From Candidatus Hydrogenedentota bacterium (GTDB lineage: Bacteria > Hydrogenedentota > Hydrogenedentia > Hydrogenedentales > JAGMZX01): DNA of 44,916 nt. The position numbers and the translations under genes are program-made. The notes under the pieces were generated by a model that saw only the letters and a program-made list of their open reading frames with translations, made no database searches and was not told the origin of the DNA. Shown in pieces: positions 39,576 through 44,916 of the stretch; positions within the stretch are counted from its first letter, which is position 1, and each line of letters starts with the position of its first letter. The stretch covers positions 24,768-69,683 of the forward strand of contig JAGMZX010000011.1 of NCBI GenBank assembly GCA_018005585.1. Direction: 5' to 3'.

Positions 39576-41714
39576 ATGAAGGTGAATCATGATATCGTTT
39601 ATGTATTGTTTTGTGTGTCCCTCGCCTGTGCGGGCCTTGCCGCGCGCGCGGAGATGGAGCCGGATATCATTCTTGCCGACTTCGAGAGCCGTCATTACGA
39701 CGGCTGGCAAGCGAAGGGCGAGGCCTTCGGCGACGGCCCCGCGCTGGGCACGCTCCCGAACCAGATGGATGTGAGCGGATACCTGGGACGCCGGCTGGTA
39801 AACAGCTTCTGCGGGGGTGACGGCACGACGGGCACGCTCACGTCGGCGCCATTCGTGATTCAGCGGAGGCAAGTCTGCTTCCTCATCGGCGGCGGCATGC
39901 ACCCCGGCGAGACGTGCATCAACCTGCTCGTGGACGGTCAGCCCGTGCGCTCCGCCACGGGACCGAACGACCGCCCGGGCGGGAGTGAACGGCTCGCGTG
40001 GCAGTGCTGGGATGTTTCTGAATTCGCGGGCAAGGAAGCCGTGATCGAGATTGTGGACCGGCACACGGGCGGCTGGGGGCACATCAACATCGACCAGATT
40101 ATCCAATGCAACGAGGCGCCCGTGCGGGAAGGGAGGCTTGTCATGAAGGCGGAGAGGCAGTTTCTGAACCTTCCGGTAAAGAACGGCGCGCCTATGCGGC
40201 GGATGCGCGTGCTCGCCGCGAACGGCGCTGTACGGGAATTCGACATCGAACTGGCTGAGGGCGCACCCGACTTTTGGACCTTCCTCGGCCTGACGCCGTT
40301 CCTCGGGCAGGAGGTCGTGGTCTCTCTGGACGCCATGGAGCGCGATTCACGAATCCTCGACGCGATTGCGCAGGGCGACACGGTCCGCGGCGCGGAAGAC
40401 CTGTATAGCGAGGCGTTGCGTCCGCAGTTTCATTTCTCGTCGCGGCGCGGCTGGAACAACGACCCGAACGGGCTTGTGTTCCACCAAGGCGAGTATCATC
40501 TCTATTACCAGCACAATCCGTACGGCTGGAAATGGGGCAACATGCATTGGGGGCATGCGGTGAGCCCTGACCTGGTGCACTGGACCGAACTTCCCATCGC
40601 GATCTATCCCGCGCAATACGGCGACTGGGCGTTTTCGGGCAGCGCGGTCGTGGATGTGAACAACACGGCCGGATTCAAGGCCGGCGGCGAGGACGTCATT
40701 GTCGCCGCCTTTACAAGCACGGGCCGGGGCGAATGCATCGCGTACAGCAACGACCGGGGCCGCACGTTCACGGACTATCCGGGCAACCCCGTGGTCCAGC
40801 ATGCGGGGCGAGACCCGAAAGTAATCTGGCACCAGCCCACGGCGCAATGGGTCATGGCCGTATACGACGAGGAAGAGGGCAAGAAACGGGGTATCCGCTT
40901 CTATACGTCGAAAGACCTGAAGCAATGGACATACCAGAGCCGGGTCGAGGAGTATTTCGAATGCCCGGAGATCTTTGAAATCGCCCTTGACGGAGAACCC
41001 GCAAACACGCGCTGGATTGTGTACGCGGCGAACGGGGCGTATTCGATCGGCACGTTCGACGGGCGCGTCTTCACGCCGGAATCCGGCCCGCATCCATTCA
41101 ATTTCGGCAACTGCTTTTATGCATCACAGACCTACAACGGCATTCCCGCGGAAGACGGGCGGCGCATTCAGGTCGGCTGGGGCACCGTCAATATCCCCGA
41201 CATGCCCTTTAACCAGATGATGACATTCCCCTGCGAACTGAGCCTGCGTTCGACGCCGGAAGGACTCCGGCTCTTCGCCCGGCCTGTGCGCGAGGTCGCA
41301 CTGCTGCACGGCGTGAAGCATGAGTGGGCGGACAAACCGATTCCGGAGGGCAGCGAAGCGCTGAAGGGCGTCGCGGGCGACTTGTTTCATGTCCTTGCGG
41401 AAATCGAACTGGGGGACGCGCGTGAGGCCGGTTTTGTCGTGCGCGGCGTGCCCGTGCGTTACGATGTCGAGAAAGCAGAATTGGCCTGCGCCGGCAAATC
41501 CGCCCCATTGCAGCCGGAAGACGGGCGCGTCCGGCTCGAACTGCTCGTCGATCGCGTATCCATCGAGGTTTATGGCAATGAGGGACGCGTCTACATGCCC
41601 ATGGGCGTCATTCCGGGCGCGGACGCGCACGGCCTCGAAATGTACGCGCGCGGCGGTGGCGCGAAGGCCGTCTCGTTGGAGGTGTACGAGATGCAACCCG
41701 CTTGGCGGCGGTAG
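39576..41714 (+). CDS. Secreted glycoside hydrolase family 32 (levanase/fructosidase-type)
   Basis: 712 residues from ATG at 39576, with GAGGAG six bases upstream and a signal peptide (about 1-25, IVYVLFCVSLACAGLAARA). The frame is open back to 39426 but without a signal. Residues about 33-175 form an N-terminal beta domain (ADFESRHYDGW to GWGHINIDQI), common in GH32 of Planctomycetes-like bacteria. The catalytic propeller shows WNNDPNG (Asp296 nucleophile), FSGSAV (353-358), RDP (412-414, transition-state Asp413) and FECPEIF (Glu462 acid/base). A GH32C beta-sandwich ends the protein. Cleaves beta-fructosides such as levan, inulin or sucrose; which one is not clear. No fructose transporter or kinase is adjacent. 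Confidence 0.93.
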   Translation: MKVNHDIVYVLFCVSLACAGLAARAEMEPDIILADFESRHYDGWQAKGEAFGDGPALGTLPNQMDVSGYLGRRLVNSFCGGDGTTGTLTSAPFVIQRRQVCFLIGGGMHPGETCINLLVDGQPVRSATGPNDRPGGSERLAWQCWDVSEFAGKEAVIEIVDRHTGGWGHINIDQIIQCNEAPVREGRLVMKAERQFLNLPVKNGAPMRRMRVLAANGAVREFDIELAEGAPDFWTFLGLTPFLGQEVVVSLDAMERDSRILDAIAQGDTVRGAEDLYSEALRPQFHFSSRRGWNNDPNGLVFHQGEYHLYYQHNPYGWKWGNMHWGHAVSPDLVHWTELPIAIYPAQYGDWAFSGSAVVDVNNTAGFKAGGEDVIVAAFTSTGRGECIAYSNDRGRTFTDYPGNPVVQHAGRDPKVIWHQPTAQWVMAVYDEEEGKKRGIRFYTSKDLKQWTYQSRVEEYFECPEIFEIALDGEPANTRWIVYAANGAYSIGTFDGRVFTPESGPHPFNFGNCFYASQTYNGIPAEDGRRIQVGWGTVNIPDMPFNQMMTFPCELSLRSTPEGLRLFARPVREVALLHGVKHEWADKPIPEGSEALKGVAGDLFHVLAEIELGDAREAGFVVRGVPVRYDVEKAELACAGKSAPLQPEDGRVRLELLVDRVSIEVYGNEGRVYMPMGVIPGADAHGLEMYARGGGAKAVSLEVYEMQPAWRR

Positions 41715-41765
41715 AATCCGTCGCCCGGCGCCGGGCGCAGAGGCGCGGCAGGCGTGAGCAGTGTC

Positions 41766-41789
41766 CCTCTGTTCCTGCAGGAGCAGAGG
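41766..41789. terminator. Hairpin after the GH32 gene
   Basis: CCTCTG-T-TCC, loop TGCA, GGA-G-CAGAGG: ten pairs including one T-G wobble, 52 bases after the GH32 stop. No T-run follows, so it may stabilise the 3' end or act with Rho. Confidence 0.45.
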
Positions 41790-41831
41790 CGCACTTCCCG
41801 CCAAGCCGCGCGCCGGACCGCGGGACCACCA

Positions 41832-41861
41832 TTTACAATCGCGGAAATGGTCTGATAGAGT
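41832..41861 (+). promoter_or_regulatory. Candidate promoter for the clostripain-type gene
   Basis: TTTACA (41832-41837, 5 of 6), 18-base spacer, TAGAGT (41856-41861, 4 of 6). The predicted start near 41868 gives a leader of about 110 bases before the ATG at 41979. Confidence 0.4.
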
Positions 41862-41978
41862 CTGGCCGTTTTGTGCGTCAGGGGTGGTGGAAGACGCAGG
41901 GGCCGGGGCAACGTCGTGCTCCGCGGAACGAGTCGGGAACGCCGCCGGATAACCGGTCACGGTTTGTGGGAGGCAGTT

Positions 41979-43559
41979 ATGCAGACCCTGCAGGGTGGAC
42001 GACATGGTGGGCTGGTGTTTGTGCTTGGCGGCGGCGTGTTGCTGCTGGCCCTGACCCCGGGCTGCTGGCTGTGCAATGATGAGCCGGAGACCTATCCGAA
42101 CCGCGTGGAGGTTCACAACCAGTCCACGCACACCATTGCGCGCGTATACGTGAGCCCGTCCAGCAGCGCCTACTGGGGAAACAACCAGATCAATTCAACC
42201 ATACCGCCGGGCGGCGTGCATGCCATCAGCAGCGTTCCGAATGACAGGTATGACCTGCTCGCGGAAGACACCACGGGGCAATGGTATTGGGAAACGTATG
42301 GCGTAGACCTCTACGACGGGTCTACGCTGACGTGGAACCTGCTGGGCGGCAGCGACGCACCGGCCGGGACCGGGGCCGCTTGGACGTTCATGGTGTACCT
42401 CTGCGGCGATAACAACCTGGAAGACGCAGGAATCTTGGACTTCCTCGAGCTGGCCTCCGTTGGGTCGACCTCGCAAGTAAACATTGTCGTCATGATGGAC
42501 CGGTGTCCGGGCTACGACACGAGCTATGATAATTGGACCGACACGCGCCGCGGGCGTGTGGACCGGGGCGACGTGCCCAGTGCTTCCTGGGGCGAAGGGA
42601 TGGGCGAGATTAACATGGGGTTGCCGGAGTCGCTCTCCAGCTTTGTTGTCTGGTCCGCGCAGACGTTTCCCGCGAACCATTACGCGCTGGTCCTCTGGGA
42701 CCACGGCAGTGGCTGGGACAAGCGCCTGGCCCCGGGCGCGAAGGCCGTATGCTTCGATGACAGTTCCGGCAACAACGCGCTGCACATGGAGGAGTTGGAA
42801 GCCGCGCTCCAAACCGCGGTCGCGGCGCTGGGTCGGCCCATCGATTTGATAGGCTTCGACGCATGCCTTATGGGCATGGCGGAGGTGGCCTACCAGATTC
42901 GCAACTACGGCGAAGTCATGATTGGTTCGGAAGAACTCGAACCGGCCTACGGCTGGCCTTATCACCTCGTGCTCGAGACATTGACCGCCGAGCCGTCCAT
43001 TTCCGCTCGGAATATCGGGAAATGCATCGTCAACTCTTACTATTCCTCTTACGACTACACGGAGATTCTGTCGGCGATTGACTTGACGCTCATGGACGGC
43101 GTGGCCGGCGCGGTGCGCACCTTTGGCAGGGCGCTCCGCAGCGACTGGAACCGCAACACGAGCGTCTGCGTGTCCGCGGCGAACGGCGTAATCAACGCCG
43201 TGGACGCGGCGGTGATTCATGAGCGCCACGGAAGTCAATGGCAGTATGCCCACGGCATGGCCGTCTACTTCCCCTACGTGTTCAATAGATATGATCCCGG
43301 CTATGACAACCCGGCGTACATCCGTTTCCCCACGGATACCGAATGGAACCTGTTCCTTCGCGAGTATTACGGCGGCATGAGCACCTCCTGGGTCGGCGGC
43401 GTGAGCGATGAAGTACAGAGTTTTGGCCCCGACGGCGATCACGTGGACCTCTACGACCTTGCAGACCTTGTGCGCGTGCGCGCGCCGGGCAAGAGAGAAC
43501 CCGCGCCCGAACCCGCGACCGCAAACCATGTGCGGGATTCCAGAGCGCACCGGCCATAA
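41979..43559 (+). CDS. Clostripain family (peptidase C11) lipoprotein
   Basis: 526 residues from ATG at 41979 (GGGAGG five bases upstream). A lipoprotein signal ends LLLALTPG|C with Cys29. Residues about 40-122 are a small beta-rich domain of unknown type (VEVHNQSTHTIARVYVSP). The peptidase follows: AAWTFMVYLCGDNNLED opens the caspase-like fold, His242 lies in LVLWDHGSGW and Cys296 in LIGFDACLMGMAEVAYQ, the catalytic dyad of clan CD. Clostripain-like enzymes cut after Arg and are matured by self-cleavage. A membrane- or surface-anchored protease is likely; whether it processes exported proteins of this genome is open. Confidence 0.9.
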   Translation: MQTLQGGRHGGLVFVLGGGVLLLALTPGCWLCNDEPETYPNRVEVHNQSTHTIARVYVSPSSSAYWGNNQINSTIPPGGVHAISSVPNDRYDLLAEDTTGQWYWETYGVDLYDGSTLTWNLLGGSDAPAGTGAAWTFMVYLCGDNNLEDAGILDFLELASVGSTSQVNIVVMMDRCPGYDTSYDNWTDTRRGRVDRGDVPSASWGEGMGEINMGLPESLSSFVVWSAQTFPANHYALVLWDHGSGWDKRLAPGAKAVCFDDSSGNNALHMEELEAALQTAVAALGRPIDLIGFDACLMGMAEVAYQIRNYGEVMIGSEELEPAYGWPYHLVLETLTAEPSISARNIGKCIVNSYYSSYDYTEILSAIDLTLMDGVAGAVRTFGRALRSDWNRNTSVCVSAANGVINAVDAAVIHERHGSQWQYAHGMAVYFPYVFNRYDPGYDNPAYIRFPTDTEWNLFLREYYGGMSTSWVGGVSDEVQSFGPDGDHVDLYDLADLVRVRAPGKREPAPEPATANHVRDSRAHRP

Positions 43560-43587
43560 CGGGCGCCAGGCGCGTCAACGGGCCCAG

Positions 43588-44916
43588 TCAGGTCCCGGCC
43601 TTGCCCCCTTCGGCGGGGATGCCGTACTCGCGCATTTTGCGCCACAGCGTCGACCGGGAAATGCCCAGCCTGCGCGCCGCGACGGTCTGGTTGCCTTCGC
43701 AGAGACGCAGTGCGCGGCGAATGTGACGCTCTTCCATCGTCGTCAGCGGCACAATACCTTCATCGGGTTCATGGACCAGCGCCAGACGCTTGCGGGGGCC
43801 GTGCCGGACAGCGTCGGGCAGGTCGCGTGCCCGGACCAGGTCCGTATCGGCCAAAATGACGGCGTGTGCAATGATGCTTTCGAGTTCCCGCACGTTGCCC
43901 GGATAGTCGTATTGCCGCAGCAGCGCGGCTGCTTCATCGTCCAGACCCCGGACGGTTCTGCCGAATTTCGCGTTGAAATGTGCGATGAAGTGGCCCGTGA
44001 GCACGCCGAGCGCGTCCATGCGTTCGCGGAGGGGGGGAATGCGTATGGCGACCACGTTCAGGCGGAAATACAGGTCTTCCCGAAACTGGTTCGCGCGCAC
44101 CGTCTCGGCAAGGTCCTTGTTGGTGGCGGCAATAACGCGTACGTCCACGCGCCTGCTGTGACTCGAACCTACGGGCCGGATCTCGCCGTTTTGCAGCACG
44201 CGAAGCAGCTTGGCCTGGGTGACCAGCGACATGTCGCCGATCTCATCCAGGAAAACAGTCCCGCCCTCGGCTTCCTCGAAGAGGCCGCGCTTGTTGTTGT
44301 CCGCCCCCGTAAAAGCGCCCTTGACGTGGCCGAACATCTCGCTTTCGAGCAGCGCCTCCGGCAATGCCGCGCAATTGATGGCGATGAACGGCATGTCGTG
44401 GCGGCGGCTCAAGCGATGGATCGAGTTCGCGAACACTTCCTTTCCCGTGCCGCTTTCGCCGAGCAGCAGGATCGTACTGTCCGTTGGCGCTACCTTCGTA
44501 ATCAGCTCGACTACCCGCTGCATCGCGGGCGTACTGCCCACGAATTCCTCGAACAGCGTCTGCTCGTACTGGTCCATCCGGTTGCGCTGTTGCAGCATGC
44601 GCGCGGCCTTTTCGACTACCAGCGCCACATCAGAAGGTGGACTGCTCTTGGGCAGGTAGAAAAACGCCCCGTGGCGTATCCCCTCCAGCGCCTGTTCGAA
44701 CTGGTTCAACGCAAAAAGGAGGATGAGCTGGCATTCCTGATTACGCTGCCGGAGGAAGGAGACCAAATTCATGTCGGCCTGTTCCGCCAGCGCGAGGTCC
44801 AGCACGACGATGTCGAATGTGTGCCTGCCCGCGAGCCGGAGCACCCCCTTGGCGTCATGGCAACGCTCAATATCGGAAACCGCCCCCTCCAGGAAATTCA
44901 CCAGTGTGGTGGCATA
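43588..44916 (-). CDS. NtrC-type sigma-54-dependent response regulator (5' end outside window)
   Basis: 443 codons, open to the right edge; the true start and first part of the receiver lie beyond. The remaining receiver has the phospho-acceptor context FDIVVLDLALAEQADMN and the conserved Lys in FFYLPKSSPP. The AAA+ domain is complete: Walker A GESGTGKE, the sigma-54-contacting loop GHVKGAFTGAD, Walker B GGTVFLDEIGDM and the arginine finger region FREDLYFRLNVV. The C-terminal Fis-type helix-turn-helix (NQTVAARRLGISRSTLWRKMREYGI) binds enhancers. Near the receiver end it matches the PRK-type regulators with EFVGSTPAMQRV. No histidine kinase is visible; it may lie outside. Confidence 0.95.
   Translation of the reverse strand, partial: YATTLVNFLEGAVSDIERCHDAKGVLRLAGRHTFDIVVLDLALAEQADMNLVSFLRQRNQECQLILLFALNQFEQALEGIRHGAFFYLPKSSPPSDVALVVEKAARMLQQRNRMDQYEQTLFEEFVGSTPAMQRVVELITKVAPTDSTILLLGESGTGKEVFANSIHRLSRRHDMPFIAINCAALPEALLESEMFGHVKGAFTGADNNKRGLFEEAEGGTVFLDEIGDMSLVTQAKLLRVLQNGEIRPVGSSHSRRVDVRVIAATNKDLAETVRANQFREDLYFRLNVVAIRIPPLRERMDALGVLTGHFIAHFNAKFGRTVRGLDDEAAALLRQYDYPGNVRELESIIAHAVILADTDLVRARDLPDAVRHGPRKRLALVHEPDEGIVPLTTMEERHIRRALRLCEGNQTVAARRLGISRSTLWRKMREYGIPAEGGKAGT

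Noticed and set aside
1-44916. CRISPR arrays, tRNA or rRNA genes, insertion sequences, phage genes
   Set aside because: No regularly spaced repeats, cloverleaf-like sequences, transposase motifs or integrase motifs were seen on either strand.

Overview
The window comes from a GC-rich, double-membraned (Gram-negative-type) bacterium. Diderm physiology is shown by a near-complete type II secretion / type IV pilus-like locus with an outer-membrane secretin, an AsmA-like protein, several lipoproteins and Tat-exported proteins. The gene content points towards the PVC/Planctomycetes-like or Candidatus Hydrogenedentes neighbourhood: Tat-signalled Gfo/Idh/MocA oxidoreductase, DUF362 protein, GH2 and GH32 glycosidases, HEAT plus F5/8C protein, and giant SGNH proteins with repeated DENG-type calcium motifs. 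That placement is inference from gene families; there is no rRNA in the window.

Layout. 1-5406: a leftward multi-modular secreted SGNH hydrolase (cut by the left edge) diverges from a secreted GH2 glycosidase. 5439-8309: a receiver-GGDEF protein whose receiver and GGDEF signatures are both degenerate but which keeps the c-di-GMP inhibitory-site motif, divergent from an ECF sigma factor and its zinc-finger anti-sigma partner. 8535-20873: eleven tightly packed or overlapping genes in the order gspE-F-G-H-I-J-K-L-M-C-D. No prepilin peptidase (GspO/PilD) is present here. A strong bidirectional hairpin terminator separates gspD from the oppositely oriented rpmB (ribosomal protein L28). 21470-23440: a lipoprotein and rlmN. 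23473-30677: six leftward genes that look like one transcript led by recA: recA, AsmA-like, zinc-ribbon protein, SPOR-domain protein, panE-like reductase, DUF374 acyltransferase. 31221-43559: rightward, mostly exported accessory proteins: DUF1460 amidase-like, NTF2/HEAT/F5-8C protein, Gfo/Idh/MocA oxidoreductase, DUF362 protein, NTF2-like lipoprotein, membrane-anchored SGNH protein, GH32 fructosidase and a clostripain-type lipoprotein peptidase. 43588-44916: a leftward NtrC-type sigma-54 response regulator, cut by the right edge.

The most unusual biology is in the secretion locus. The secretin carries a C-terminal domain resembling the periplasmic domain of ExbD/TolR and a long Gln/Pro/Gly-rich linker before its N domains. 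The GspM-like protein carries an extra beta-rich C-terminal domain. The locus sits beside an ECF sigma/anti-sigma pair and a PopA-like candidate c-di-GMP effector. A reasonable working model, which is inference, is a specialised envelope-anchored secretion machine serving the many exported hydrolases of this genome, with second-messenger and surface-stress inputs next door.

No tRNA, rRNA, CRISPR array, insertion sequence or phage gene was seen. All function calls are from reading translated sequence by eye; no database search was possible.
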